From: Torymus aiolomorphi
Lineage: Eukaryota > Arthropoda > Insecta > Hymenoptera > Torymidae
Reading direction: 5' to 3'
NCBI GenBank assembly: GCA_036365515.1
Contig: CM070873.1
Span: 263,328,075 to 263,392,074 of the forward strand
DNA: 64,000 bases
Shown: positions 36,618 through 49,503 of the stretch, piece by piece
Numbering within the stretch: position 1 is the first letter of the stretch
How the letters are laid out: every line of letters begins with the position of its first letter
Made by a program: the position numbers and the translations under genes
The notes under the pieces: model-generated
Seen by the model: only the letters and a program-made list of their open reading frames with translations
What the model was told of the DNA's origin: nothing
Database searches by the model: none

Positions 36618-38105
36618 CAAATTGTATAGCGCATCGGATCAGTAATCCTAATTTTCAACCTCTGTACTGTCACATATGGCATCGGCCCCTCACCCTATCA
36701 AGCCCTTAGAACTCTCAAGCAATTAGTTGAGGATAAAGGTGCCAAGTTCCCTCATGCAGCCCAAATGTTATTGAATCAAACTTACGTCGACGATGTTTTT
36801 ACAGGAGCCGATACTCTAGAGGAGGCGCTTGCACTCAAAACCGAACTGGTGGAACTGCTCAAGGCGGGCGGGTTTCCTCTTGGCAAATGGACGGCCAATC
36901 ATCCAACTTTGTTGGCTGGCGTGCCCGAAGCTCAGCAAGCCACCACCTGTATCGTGGCATGAGAACCAAATAATTCCGATGCTCGGTGTAGAATGGCACC
37001 CTCTACTCGACGTGTTCTGCTTTCACTTTGAATTTTCTGTTAACGAGGAAAAAATCACAAAAGAAAAGCACTGTCAATCATCGTCCAACTCTATGATCCC
37101 CTAGGATGGATAACTCCTATGACGACGTCATTTAAAATCTTTATGCAATCTTTGTGGTGCGATGGAGTGGAATGGGATGATCCGTTGCCTTCTACCTTGA
37201 AACAGCGATGGAATCTGCTGATCGGTGACTTGCCCCACCTTCAAAACTTCGCAGTACCTCGCTGGATCGGAAGCTCGGGCGACAGTGAGTTTGCTGAGAT
37301 ACATGGATTTTCGGGTGCGTCAGAACGTGCCTTTGCTGCCTGTTTATACCTACGCACTGTGAACAAAGAAGGTAATGTAAAGTGCACCCTGTTGACCTCA
37401 AAATCGAAAGTGGCTCCACTCAAACAAGTGTCGTTACCTCGGTTGGAACTCTGTGGTGCAATAATGCTCGTACGTTTAGCCCATAGAGTTCGTCAAACCT
37501 TATCTCTGGAAAGCGTGCAGTGTTACTGCTGGACGGACTCCAGCATTACTCTTGCCTGGATCAAGGAGCCTTTCATCACTTGGAAGACGTATGTAGCGAA
37601 CCGTGTCTCAGAGATCCAAACAACCCTTACAGATGCCATATGGCTTCATATTCCCGAAGTCGACAATCCAGCTGACTTGCCTTCAAGAGGCCTCTTGGCA
37701 TCGGATTTGACGAAGTCATCAATTTGGATACATGGCCCACCCTTCCTGACGAGCTTGTCTGCACGCTGGATTTGCTCCAGTAATTTTGACCTTGACGACC
37801 TTCAACATGAGCCACTTGAGCGCCGCTCTATCCCGTGCCTAGCAATACGCGCGATGCCAGCGGATCCTGCAATCATCGTGAGATTTAGCTCGCTGCCTCG
37901 ACTTATCCACACGGTCGCTCGTTGCTTTCAATCCTTACTGCGGGCAAGAGCTCGCATTCATGCGCGCCGGGCGACTCGTGTGTTAACCGAAGAGGAGCTT
38001 TCGCAAGTGAACGTACTTACCCCACATTGCTTATTGCAAGCACTCCATGCACTGATTCACTGGGTGCAACACACATTTATTTCGCTGAAGAAGTTAACTG
38101 CTTGA
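36618..38105 (+). pseudogene. BEL reverse transcriptase core and RNase H, frameshifted
   Basis: It continues the upstream polyprotein after stops. A YVDD catalytic motif lies at 36783-36794, followed by TGADTLEEALALKTELVELL. A frame change leads into YDPLGWITPMTTSFKIFMQS, the conserved RT-RNase H connection of Pao elements. 37119-38105 is an open 328-codon frame with LPRLELCGAIMLVRLAHRV and WTDSSITLAWIKE of the RNase H-like region and a PADLPSRG motif. Several frameshifts make it non-functional. Confidence 0.88.
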
Positions 38106-38342
38106 CCAAGGGTGACCCTTTGCCACGCAAAACCGTCCTAATTCACCTCTATCCTGTTTTAGACGCACACGGATTACTCCGAGTTGGTGGCCGATTGAGA
38201 CACTCCTTACTTCACCCGGACGAACGGCACCCCTTGATCCTGCCACCACAATCAAATCTTACCAAACTCTTGGTTTTAGATTCTCACGTCAAGACGCTAC
38301 ATGGAGGGATGCAACTCAGTCTCCATTATCTCAGACAACGTA
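38060..38342 (+). pseudogene. BEL integrase N-terminal fragment
   Basis: In the next frame the sequence reads FAEEVNCLTKGDPLPRK, then LRVGGRLRHS and SHVKTLHGGMQLSLHYLRQ. This is the start of the H2C2 zinc-binding domain of BEL/Pao integrases. Homology stops at about 38342, where mariner sequence begins on the opposite strand. The catalytic DDE core is absent. Confidence 0.85.
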
Positions 38343-38856
38343 CCCCACGACTTTTTACGCTTAGGATTATCGTACTGTATCCATTTTTCATCGCCAGTCA
38401 CGATACGATACAAAAAACCTTTCCTTTTCTCCCGTTGAAGCAGCACTTCGCACGTGAGAAAACGCCGTTCGACGTCTCTCGGCTTCAACTCATGCGGCAC
38501 CAAATGTCCTTGCTTCTGGATCATTCCTATCGTTTTCAAACGTTTCGAAACTGTTGTCTCATCTACTCGTAATGATTTTGCAAGTTCAGCTAGTGTCTGA
38601 CATGAGTCTTCATTTAGTAATTTCTCCAATTCTTCGTCTTCAAACTTTTTTGGTGCACCAGCACGTTCTTTATCTCCAAGATCAAAATCGTTATTTTTGA
38701 AGCGTCGAAACCAGTCTCTGCGTGTCGTTTCCAACAGAGCATGGTCACCGTAAGTTTCAACAAGAATCCTGTGCGCTTCAGCTGCAAATTTTTTTTAATA
38801 AATAAGTGCAATAAAATTCCCCGCAAATACTCTTTACTTGGCACAAAATTTGACAT
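38342..38856 (-). pseudogene. Mariner transposase, N-terminal half, frameshifted
   Basis: It starts MSNFVPSKEYLRGILLHLFI. A frameshift at the A-run near 38796 moves the reading into the frame with ETTRRDWFRRFKNNDFDLGD, KFEDEELEKLLNEDSCQTL, IGMIQKQGHLVPHELKPRDV and FLYRIVTGDEKWIQYDNPKR. The helix-turn-helix DNA-binding part and the first catalytic Asp (in TGDEKW) are present. Homology ends after KRKKSWG. The remaining catalytic residues are lost. This matches the irritans subfamily pattern known from insects, a recognition from memory. Confidence 0.9.
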
Positions 38857-39029
38857 TTTTAGTAGTAAGAACAAAAAACGCTGTTTACACTATGGCGAAC
38901 TAACATAAACTTAAGTTCAAGCTTATCGACAGTACTTCCTTATAGATGCGTTAGCATCTGAAATTACATACACTTAGTCCAGGTAACGCCATCTGTTAGG
39001 AAACAGCGAGAACTTATTCAAGGACCCAA
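38342..39029 (-). mobile_element. Truncated mariner (irritans-type) transposon
   Basis: The terminal end is at 39029: reading the minus strand gives TTGGGTCCTTGAATAAGTTC preceded by the TA at 39030-39031, as expected for a mariner end. The transposase N-terminal half follows. The other half of the element and its second terminal repeat are missing at the junction with BEL at about 38342. Beyond 39029 lies LINE coding sequence, so the mariner had probably inserted into the LINE. Confidence 0.8.
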
Positions 39030-39031
39030 TA

Positions 39032-40967
39032 AAATTAAACACAATAACAGTAAAGTCATACAAAATTACAAACCCTTTTAATGATCACTTTCCACTATTC
39101 GTACAATTTAATAATGCAAGAATGTCGTTTAACGAGAAAGAAATAAGAAAAAAGGTCAACTATGATAAATTAATAAATATTGCTAAAGATGTGGATTGGA
39201 ATAGAATGTTAACAATACACGAACCTAATTGTGCAACAGATGAAATTATAACGACAATAAAGCAATGCGTTGAGAAAACGAATATAGTTATTAAGCAAAA
39301 CAGAAGTGATAGAAATTGTACACCAAGAAAAAAATGGATTACTAAGGCAATAATTGTTTCGTGTAAAAAGAAAGAATTACTGTAAAACTTGTGGAAAAAG
39401 AATAAAGAATCTACAACGTTAAAAAAAGAATACATGGATTATTTTAAGATGCTAAATAGAGTAATTAAAGATGCGAAGATTAATTACGAAAAAAATAGAA
39501 TTAACCATATTTCAAATGATTCAAAAAAACTATGGAAAATAATAAACGAAAAAATTGGAAAAAACAAAAAAAAAGTAAATAACAAAATCAAAAATATACA
39601 ATATAATGGAAGTAAAGTAAAAGACAAAAGCGAAATTTCAAATATCTTGAATAACTTCTACTGTAATATTGGAAAAAAATTTAGTAAACAAATAACTAAA
39701 CCAAACGAAAAACCTAAAGAAATTGAAAATAATTCAAAATCAATATTCTTAAATCCAGCGAATGAAGATGAAGTAATGAAAATTATAAAAGAACTTAAGA
39801 ATAAAGCAGGTGGAACAGATAAAATAAATGCCATGACATTAAAAACAATTGCTTCATATATCGCACTACCATATTTATTTAATATTTATTCAATCTCTCG
39901 ATAGAGAAAAATGTGTAGTATATGTAAAGCAGGAAATAAAGCAGATATAACGAATTACAGGCCGATCTCACTTATTTCGAACATTGCAAAAATTTTTGAA
40001 AAAATTATTTATAATCGAATATATAATAAAGGAATGTAACATTCTTTCGAAACACCAATTTGGATTTATAAAAAATATAGGAACTACGGATGCACTGGGC
40101 AAAATAACCGACGTAATTTATAAAAATCTAGATAAAAGCAAGCCAATAATAATTACATTTATAGACCTTGCAAAGGCCTTCGATACAGTAAACCATGCAC
40201 TACTATTAGAAAAACTGGATAAATATGTCATACCAGGTAGTGTACTAGAATTGATAAAAAGCTATCTAACGGGTAGAAAGCAAAAACTAAGAATTGACGA
40301 TAAAATTAGTACTGAAAAAACACGACACAGGAGTGCCCCAAGGAACAATTTTGGGACCTCTTTTTTCATTATACAATATATGTGAATGATCTTGTCTTGT
40401 CTTATGCAGACGACACTGTCATCATCTCGGATGATAACACGTGGTCACAAGCACAGGGCAAGATGAATGCTTTATTAGATTAAGTAGCGACGTGATTAGC
40501 ATTTAATAAACTGTCTCTAAATATATCCAAGACTAAATTTATAACGTTTGGAAATTACTGCAACAGTGTTCCTTTAGATATAAATGTTGAAATACAAAAA
40601 CAAAAAATTACAAGAACTGAAAGTTATAAATATCTCGGTATATATTTCAATTATAATATGAAGTGGCACAAACATATTAAATATATAATAAATAGAACTA
40701 AATATTTGATCTTCATTTTTGCGAAAATAAGAAAATGTATGGATACCAATACACTCATGAAAATACATTATGCTTTTTTCATAGTATAATAAGTTATGGA
40801 ATTATAGTTTGGGGCGGTGCATACAAAACCCCCATAAATCTACTGCAAAATATTCAAACAAAGTTACTAGAAATTATCAACAAAAACCGTTTTTCTACAG
40901 ATAAACCACTGCATATTAAACAAATATTCACACTAGAGTCAGTTATGTATCATTATGATAAACTTAA
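39032..40967 (+). pseudogene. LINE endonuclease end and reverse transcriptase, broken
   Basis: In order: the SDH-type motif of APE endonucleases (NDHFPLF); a Lys-rich linker with a stop at 39382; NYRPISLISNIAKIFEK; KHQFGFIKNIGTTDALGKI; IDLAKAFDTVNHALLLEKL (first catalytic Asp); a GVPRNNFGTSF-like decayed PQG motif; SYADDTVIIS (YADD core, about 40400); YKYLGIYFNYNMKWHKHI; and HSIISYGIIVWGGAYK. At least four stops or frame changes occur. The frame ends at KL, where the TTAA element enters at 40968. Confidence 0.88.
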
Positions 40968-41133
40968 GGGGGTCAGACACCTTTACAACTTTCTTCATAA
41001 AATGACCAGAAAATTTTTTTTTTCAAAATTAGAAATATGTAGAAGTAATATCCTAAAAATATATTCAATTTGTGATAAAATTAGACACAAAGAAAAATTT
41101 TTATCGATATTAACCAAATATATGGCCATTTCA

Positions 41134-41480
41134 AAATTTTTGCTCTGCCATCGACTCTAGATTCAAGAACTGCATATATTTTAATGGGAGTGGTCCTAAA
41201 ATTTTGGTATTTTATATGACTATTGACTGAAGAGTTCTATGTATCCAATTTATTTCATTGAATAATTTTTTACGGTCAAAAATTGTTAAAAGATCTTCAA
41301 TTTAAGTAAAATTCAGATTTTTTAGTAATTTTTGACCGTAAAAAATTATTTAATCAAGTAAAAATTGGATACATACAACTCTTCAGTCAATAGACATATA
41401 AAATACCAAAATTTTAGGACCTCTCCCATTAAAATATATGCAGTTCCTGATTCTGGAATCGACGGCAGAGCCTAAAATTT
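41134..41480. mobile_element. ~347-bp hairpin element nested in the TTAA element
   Basis: The left arm AAATTTTTGCTCTGCCATCG and the right-arm inverse AAATTTTAGGCTCTGCCGTC match. The arms continue through GAACTGCATATATTTTAATG and TGACTGAAGAGTT segments to a loop near 41290-41315. A second inner pair is centred on TTTTTACGGTCAAAAAT. No coding. Target duplication is uncertain. Confidence 0.7.
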
Positions 41481-42713
41481 TACATTATGTAGAAAACAAC
41501 TTTAAAGATAAAATTACTAAAATACTTCTGTATTTCTTCTTCATTATTTCTTAACTCCATCTCTGCCCTGAAATACAAAAAAGTATTGTTTTTAGATCAA
41601 AATATTTTACATTTAGAACAAATATTCTGGTACCTGGATATACGGTCCATCAGACTTGTAAGCTATAAGCACGCGTAACAGTCATATCCACATCAGTCAG
41701 TCAAGTTTGTTAAATGGTTTAACATGTAGATCCTTTGGTGCCTTTAAATCCGTATGTTTTTAATAATCTTTATTACATATATCAGATTCTTATATACTGA
41801 GGTAAATAAAGAATGTGTTGAGAAATCCAAAATCCTTCATGCATGTTATGAAGCCAGTATCGCCATAGCCAAATGCTTAAAAAAAATGTTTATAGCAGCA
41901 ACACTCTTGTATTGATCTTCTTTTAATGTCTGATAGGGCGAACTTCTTTACTTGACCTTCCTTATTCTTTTTCACATATAATATTATTACTTAATAAAGA
42001 GAATACGACTGATATATATTTATTGCAGTGCATAACTGTTTTGACTTCAGAAAATAAAATGTCAATTATATCATAGTGAGATTCAGGCGATGGTTGATAA
42101 TGGTAGCTTTCTGACTGAAATAAAGGTTCCATAATGTTTTTCTGCACAATATTATATCTTTCGCTTCCTTTAAAAGTTGATTTAAATCTATACTCTAAAT
42201 GGTTTTTGTAATAGTCAGTATAAACTTAATTTTTCTTTAGTATCAATCCCTGCTATTTTAAGTATAAAGCGTCCAATAAAAGTTCAAGTACTAAAAAGCT
42301 ATTTCTAAAACTTTAATTCAACTGTTACTCGTATTATTGAAACACTTTTAAAAACTTATTTAAAATACCTTTACGTATTACATAATACACTAAATTTTTA
42401 CTTCCAAATCCGTTTGAAACAATGAAACCTAAAAAGGTGCTGATGCTGATATCACAGTGTTTATATGAAATGACAGCTGTGCATGGTTACATTGCTTGAG
42501 GATTTTTTCATAGGTTAAAATCAGCTCTGCTACAATAAAGGAGTGAGCTGTGAGAGGCTGTCAGTGATAAGTCAGGTTGTTACGGTGCCAACTTAACTGC
42601 TATAAGTTTTAAATTCAAATTTTTATTTTTGTCAAAAATACCGTCCATAAATAATATTATTCATTTTTTATCTTTATATTAATGTTTAAAATATTGTTTT
42701 TGGATTTTTTAAA

Positions 42714-42838
<125 letters not shown>

Positions 42839-43116
42839 TATGTTTAGTGAGAATTTTAAATATATTAAGAACAGGGAAATGAAAAAAAAAATTAGTAGAA
42901 ATAATATACGATTATATAAATACGTATACAAGGGGAAAAATGTAATTTGAACAAAAAACAAATGAAAAGCTTTATCAGTGTTTTGTGTATATTCTTAAAA
43001 CAAAAATAGATAATGCTTTAAAACTAATTGGAACATATTCTATAAGTATTTTTTAGTAAAATATGTAATAAAAAAAATTGATTTTTCGTCATTTTAAAGG
43101 TATCCGACCCCCTTAA

Positions 43117-43383
43117 AAATACGTACTTATTAAGTGAGTCTAAGACTAGAAATAAGAGTATAATACTACCAAAAATGAAAAAAGTTATAAGTGATAAAAG
43201 TAGCTATATAGAGACTGTAAAAACGTTTAACACTTTACCGAAGAAATTAAAGTGTTTAAATATAAGTAAAATAACTATTAAGAAAAATATTAAGAAAGGA
43301 CCCTGCACCATTAACATTGGAAAAGTGACTGAGGTGAAAAAGCTTAAAAATTTACTGACAGGTAGTTCAAGACTTTCTAGATA
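43117..43383 (+). pseudogene. LINE C-terminus, continuation after the TTAA element
   Basis: It resumes the LINE protein at a KNKSIILPK-type motif, matching the copy at 16420. It continues MKKVISDKSSYIETVKTFNT, LPKKLKCLN and KGPCTINIGKVTEVKKLKN, and ends at the stop after SSRLSR. With the piece before 40968 it forms one original frame. Confidence 0.85.
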
Positions 43384-43810
43384 AAAAATGTCCTATGAAC
43401 TAGGGGTCTGCATGCCCGAAAAAAAAGTTACAGATACCTGAAGTTTGAGAAAAATGGTCCATGCTTGACCTATAAATGAATATGTATACGTATTGCAACA
43501 CACGCACACGCATACATTATATACGTATATTTATATAGATATATATTAATATATATCTACCTTAATATATGTGTACAATGTATGAGTGTGCGTGTGTGTT
43601 ACAATATGTCAACATATTAAGTTATAAGTCAAGCATGGACCATTTTTCTCAAACTTTAGGTATCCGCAACTTTTTTTTCGGGCATGCAGACCCCTAGTCA
43701 TAGGATATTTTTTGTTTAGAAAGTCTTGAACTACCTTTCACCAAATTTTTAAGTGATTTCATCTCAGTCACTTTTCCAATGTTAATGGTGCGTGGTCCTT
43801 TATAAAGTCT
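43290..43810. repeat. Inverted duplication of the LINE 3' end
   Basis: Bases ~43297-43490 and ~43600-43808 are inverted copies. Both include the last LINE codons and the sequence past the stop (CTAGGGGTCTGCATGCCCG, an A-run, and GAGAAAAATGGTCCATGC). The centre holds TA-rich and CACACG-type sequence. The arms differ at scattered sites, so this is old or joins two LINE copies tail to tail. Confidence 0.75.
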
Positions 43811-43846
43811 ATGTAGATGTTTATTATAAATGTTGGGCAACTATTT
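43694..43846 (-). pseudogene. Second LINE C-terminus in opposite orientation
   Basis: The minus-strand frame reads LPNIYNKHLHRLYKGPRTIN, then a GKVTEMKSLKNL-type segment and a stop at 43694. It parallels the plus-strand C-terminus at 43260-43383 with many substitutions and a different stop position. It ends near the 154-bp MITE. Confidence 0.65.
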
Positions 43847-43872
43847 GTTGTAATTAATCTTGTAAATTTTAT

Positions 43873-44026
43873 GGCATGGTGATGTTTGTGCACATAAGAA
43901 TTATGCACATATTTATTGTGCACACTTTAGCATTGGAGTATACACATAGATATAGATATACACCAATGCTAAAGTGTGCACAATAAATATGTGCATAATT
44001 CTTATGTGCACAAACCACACCATGCC
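43873..44026. mobile_element. 154-bp hairpin MITE, copy 2
   Basis: It is nearly identical to the element at 21164-21317 (the main change is GTGATG for GTGTGG near the left end) and has the same length. AATTTTAT flanks both sides (43865-43872 and 44027-44034), an exact 8-bp duplication. It inserted into sequence downstream of the LINE. Confidence 0.93.
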
Positions 44027-44217
44027 AATTTTATAGATATGTTCTTGTAAATTGGGATACTAGTTTTAAGTTAATTTTTAAGGATTTATCAAACGTAAAC
44101 ATCCTACAATGGGAGCCCATGAGGATGTTATAACGTTTGATAAAATATTATTCCAGCCTATGTACAGGTAACTGCGTTTACCTCTATAGGGTTTACTTTA
44201 TGTAATCAATCTGGTTA

Positions 44218-44236
44218 AATAAATAAATAAATAAAT
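44218..44236 (+). repeat. (AAAT)n run, probable LINE tail
   Basis: A TTAAATAAATAAATAAATAAATT-type run follows GTAATCAATCTGG. LINE 3' ends often close in such runs. The assignment to this LINE is inferred from position and orientation. Confidence 0.55.
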
Positions 44237-44514
44237 TACTAAAATTTAATGAGTTTCATACTTTTTTCTTTCATTACAATTTATTTCCATCCCTGATTTG
44301 GCTATTCACTGTATTTTTAAATTTTTGTTCCAGTAAACTTTAGAAAAAAGCTCATAACTCTATTATAGCTAAGCTCATCGGAATTTTTCATGAAAACTAT
44401 TCAATAGAAAAAAATTCAAGAGAAAAAAAATTGCAGAACTGCAAGCGTTTACAGGTTAAAGCCGACGAGGAAGGAAGGCTTCGTCTAATATATAGACACC
44501 AGCGACAAGGAAGC

Positions 44515-44517
<3 letters not shown>

Positions 44518-44563
<46 letters not shown>
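44518..44563. repeat. (CT)n microsatellite
   Basis: A pure CT tract of about 46 bp, followed by TGTGTCTG. Confidence 0.98.
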
Positions 44564-44567
<4 letters not shown>

Positions 44568-45613
44568 CTGTTTTCTGCGATATAGAGGGAAGAAGCGCGC
44601 GCGTGCGAGTACGCCCGATACCCGCGTTCGTTCGTTCGTTCGTTCGTTGCCGGGGACACGGGCGTACTGAGAGCTAGAGCAAGAGCGAGCAAGCGTGAGA
44701 GTAAGAGAGCAAGAGAGTCTGGATAGTTGCTCCGGGCGTAGCTTGATTATTTTCCGCTAGCTCGTTCATTCAGGTGAAGCGTGCGCGCGCGAGCGCATGG
44801 CGGAGGTTCAATTGGAAACAGCAATCACTGCTCGCTCCTGTATTTTGTTCTCCGCGCAGCAGCAGCAGCAGCAGCGAGCGGCGAACTCCAATAATAAGCT
44901 TTCTCCTATATTGCCTCTTCAGCCCCGACACCGCTGCCGCCTTCGAGCTTTCTCCCTCTCCGCCCCTCTTTCTCACCCCTTGTTTCCTCTACTTCCACTT
45001 TCCCGGCCTTTCTTGAACGCGGGAGAGACGAGCGATTCTCCGCGAGCGGCTCGCGCGCTCTTTCGCGTTCGCACGATCGTCTACCCTATACGCTGCCAAA
45101 CCTATATAGTATATGCGCCGAGAGACTTGGGAGCCGTTTTATTTCGTTGATCGATCCTTTGTTCCTTCATCGTTCATTGAGTAAGCGACCTTGTGTTGGA
45201 CAGAGAGACTTCATCCTCCAGCAATATGTTTTGCATTGTTTTATGTGTCATAAATACTGTATGTCACTGCTTGTCACATCTACATGTAATATTACAGAAA
45301 AGATTTCAAAAGCTTTATATTTTCAATGTTTTATAAAAATATTTCTTTATTTCGATATAAAATATGGAATAAAGTACGTATTTGTAATATATTCAATTTC
45401 AGTGAGCTTACATTTCCCGCATTTTAAAAATATTGAAGTTTTTTATTTGTAAAAGAACATCAGTTATTACGAGGAAAGATATTGCCTGCAGGTATACTCA
45501 ATCACAATAAAAGCCCGGGGAATAAAAAGAAAAATACACAAAGAACGATATACTGTTCTCTAGCGCAAGGGTCATTAATCCGAGTGAAATCTCGAAATAT
45601 CAAAAATATTCCG

Positions 45614-45650
<37 letters not shown>

Positions 45651-48600
45651 TTTTTACCCAGTCCATGCCTCGATATCAGGATATGAATAATTTTTATCAT
45701 TACACAGCGAGGAATTAATTTGTTTGCTCTCATCCCCGCGCGTTCTGATAAACAGCCAAACGCGGCGTAAAAAGAAAACAACGATAACGAAATTTGGTAT
45801 TGTCATCTTTAAAATAAACTCGTGAAAAAAGCGTGAAAAGAAGGGGGTGAGAGGGACAAACAGCGTTCGCGCGCGCGCGCGAGGTACACAAAAAAAAATC
45901 AAAGCTTCCTGTTTGTCAAACACACGTTAAAAGCGCGGGTGAGCCCGAACACGAAGGGACACGCGCGCAGCGCTGTAGGGACGTGGCGAAAAAAGGAGTA
46001 AAGAGAGAAAGAGAGAAAAAAAGGCAACACGGGCGAGAGGAAAAAATAGGGGGAGCGATTTTCCCTGTAAACTGCAGGCTCGATTTTCAGGCAGGCGCGC
46101 GATGCAGCCGGCAAATGTCAACGATAGTGCGATTACCGGCGCGCGCTTGAGTGTCGGCCCTCGACTCTAACCCTTCCGGCCTGTAAACGGCACATAAATA
46201 CATCGATTCAATTCCGTTTGGCCGCTGGAACGTGCGTATGCGCCGGGGGAGAGTCGCGAGTAGTCCCCATTCCATCGCTCTTTCTCTCCCTCACGCGTGG
46301 CCGCAGTTCCCGCGTGTATATGTGTACGTGTGTACGCGCGGAGAGAGAGCAACGTATTCGCCCTTCTATAAAAATTTATCGACTGGCAAATTGTTTCGCG
46401 TGCGCCTCTCGCCGCGCGTACGCAAATGGGAGCGAAGGTCCTCGTATGAGCGGGGGTGGCGCTCGCTCTTTCGCATACTGACCGTTCCGCCGTTAAGCCC
46501 CCAGCGCACGGTCAGCCTTTAATTAACAAAAAGTCATTAAACTTTTCGTGGCGGGACCATCGAACGCGAGTCGGAGTGCGTCCATGCTCTCTCTCTCTCT
46601 CTCTCTCTCTCTCTACCTCTCCTTGTTTTCACGATTGCCCCCGTTTTAGACCCTTTTATGAGCGACTTGTTCGCGAATTTCTTCAAATGCCTCCGACGTC
46701 AAACGGCCGTATGAAACTTTACGGCAGTGTGCCTACACGCGCACACGACCGCTGGACTATTGCTCTTAACGGCCAATTATTTTTTTAAAACATATATTGT
46801 TAGATTAAAAGTACATTTATCTGTAAAAATTGTGCTTCAAAATATATGAGACTTTCGTATGAAGGTAGACGAAATTTTATTTACAAAATGAGGTCGGAAT
46901 ATCTGCATGGTAAAAATAAATGTTGATCTCTTGAAAACAGGTATACGCCACATTCCCCGCAATTGCAAAAAATGATTTTAATGCGATGTGCATAAAATAT
47001 TTAGCAAGAAATACAAACGACATTTGATATTATTTTCCGAGAACGCTCTTGCGCAACTGCGCCGCATATTTTATTACCGCAAATGGGCGGAAAAACATAT
47101 TGTGTATTTCGCATTTCGCGGAATGAATTTTCGGGAAAATGGGAGATCATCAGATATGGCTTCGTTAGGCCAGAGCGAGCGAGCGAATTTCGTCTAACGT
47201 TACTGCGATCGCCCGGTGTAAACGATACGCATCGTACACGAGAGAGCGTTGTTTAGATATTTTATTCTGTATTCCGTATATGTGACTACATTTCCCGGGG
47301 ACCAGGCGGCCGCCGCCGCTGCTGCTGCTGCGTTGTAATGCAAGCTTAACACGACAAGGCGATAATGACGAGCATAACCATTACAGCTATGGTTGGCGAA
47401 CGCTAACAGGGGGGGTTGTTGCGCTTTTTGGCCGCGGTTACGGAGCGCAGAGTACGGCCCAAGGGCTAAAAATTACTCGACCAGAAAATTAAATTGTAAA
47501 TCGCACGCGCGCGTGCGCGCCGTTGTAGCCTGGCGCTCCTTGTTTTCTCGACTGTGAACGGAAAAAATTCGCGCCGAATTCGGCCGGCGATTCTAAATCC
47601 GAATAATTAATTCTGATGCGGCAAGTCGTAAGAGTCCTCGTGAAAAGGTAAATTTATTGGATCATCTTGTTTATTTAAGCAGTTAGCCACTGATTCTATA
47701 TAAAATAAATTCTCATCTTCCCAATATGATGCATAAATACTCCTAGCGATCTTATTTAAGAAAAGTAAAAAAACGACGACAGAATCGAGCGCGAAATTTT
47801 TTCACCTCGATTAATTTCGGAATCGGCAGCGATCCAGCCGCTAAGCCATTCGAGCCGCGTGGCACATTCCGCGCGTTCTTCGGCTCCGTACTGGAAAGCT
47901 AAAAGAGAGAGAGAGCGCGCGAGTGTGCACACCGTAAGAGAGAGAGGGCTGAACACCGCAAACCCGAAACGTTCACTAATTTTCTGTTTAGTCGTAAAAT
48001 AAATTCGCCGGGGCATCCGGGTGCTTCGACCCGGGGAAAATGGTCTCGTGCGCCCGCGTATTCTCTCTCGCCCACCCCTGTACGCGCGCGTCGCACCCCG
48101 CGCCACTACTCCCACTCCCTCGCGTTTCTCTGTTTGTGCCTTGACGTTAGTGTATAGGAGTCCGATAGTGCGCGAGAGCACGACGACGAGGACGACGACG
48201 CTGGTCTTTATGCTGCGGGGAGCGCCGAAATTTGGAAGCAGAAGTAATCGAATTTGTTGGCGTCGTTTAATGAGAGCCGCACAATAGTTGTCCGTGTGTA
48301 ATTGGTACGCGCAGACCGACCCTACGCGCATGTCGGGGTTGGATAGTAGTGGAACTATTCGGAACGGAGAATGGCTCTTGTTTTTGGGGAAAAATTGGCA
48401 AGCAAGGGGCAGGGTACCAATTGGTGTTTGTGAGGTTCCTTGGGTGACTTTAAGCGTTAATTTTCGAAAATGTTTTTTATTCGCGTAATCGACGTCAATC
48501 GTTAAGCCTTAATTAATCTGTCGGGGTGGAATTCTTGAACTGATTTAATGCGATCGAGAAAACTCGGTGGCCATTTCGGTCCGGTATTTTGGAGAAACGG

Positions 48601-49174
48601 GCGCGCAAAGACCCCCACGCGTCTATTTACCAATATAGTGATTAAATGTTCCATGAAATCACGAGTTCCACGTCATAACATTTTAAGAGTGCGTCCTCTC
48701 AGCCGCGCGCGTGTGTGCGCGCCCCATCGAGTGACGGGTTAATACTCGTGGCGCGGGTCAAGTGCGACGGCATGTGCGAGAGCGAATGTGTACGGGTGCG
48801 AATACACGCATTTACCCCCGACTCCCTCTCGCTCCCTCCCTCTCTCTCTCTCTCTCGTATATACATACACACGTACATAGAGACGTGCTTGCTCCCTTGG
48901 ATAGGCTTAAATCGTCGCGCGGCCCTCATCAACGAAACTCTCCTTCACCTACCGTTTAATTACAGCATACTTAGCTGACTGTGCTCTGCGCGCGCTCTCG
49001 TCTCTTTATTTGCGCCGCCTTTGCGCTGTACGCTCTTTCTCTCTCTGCTGCTTGCTCTTTCTCGTTTTCTTGCTCCCTCTTTCTCTTTTTCCGCTCTTGA
49101 CACAACGCACGCGATGCGGGAGCGAAGAAAGGAGAGGAATGAAAATCGAGATAGAGAAAAAGAGCGAGAGCGGA

Positions 49175-49177
<3 letters not shown>

Positions 49178-49242
<65 letters not shown>
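49178..49242. repeat. (GA)n microsatellite, ~65 bp
   Basis: A pure GA tract that explains the Arg-Glu and Ser-Leu frames around 48960-49367. Confidence 0.98.
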
Positions 49243-49245
<3 letters not shown>

Positions 49246-49503
49246 CACGGCGCGTATGTAGGGAACGCGAGAAAAATAAAAGCCGCCAGCGAGTGCACTG
49301 ATGATTGTCGAGCAGTTTTCATACGTGCTGCTCGCTCAAAAAGAAAATTGAAAATATAATGTCTCATGTGAGTGTGCGAACGCTAGAATTTTCAAGCGCG
49401 TTAAAATCAGCGCTCGTAAAATTTAACATCGCAGCGGTATTTCAAAATTATTCGCGTGATTATTAGATTAAAAGATGTAAAAGGCGCGCGCATTTTCGCT
49501 GGC

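Larger units (their letters stand above)
33560..38342 (+). mobile_element. BEL/Pao LTR retrotransposon, 3' truncated and decayed
   Basis: Coding order is gag, zinc knuckles, protease, reverse transcriptase, RNase H and integrase N-terminus, in the arrangement and style of BEL/Pao elements of insects. The copy has frameshifts and stops after 36612. It ends abruptly at about 38342, inside the integrase zinc-binding region, where mariner sequence begins. The rest of the integrase and the 3' LTR are missing. No envelope-like gene is seen. The 5' limit is approximate. Confidence 0.85.

Noticed and set aside
37922..38572. A single 216-codon protein spanning the BEL/mariner boundary
   Set aside because: The first part is BEL integrase; after about 38342 the frame reads antisense mariner sequence, so it is a chance read-through.
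47756..48331. 191-codon minus-strand frame
   Set aside because: Arg/Ser-rich, no recognisable domain, overlaps other long frames on both strands in CpG-rich DNA where stops are rare.
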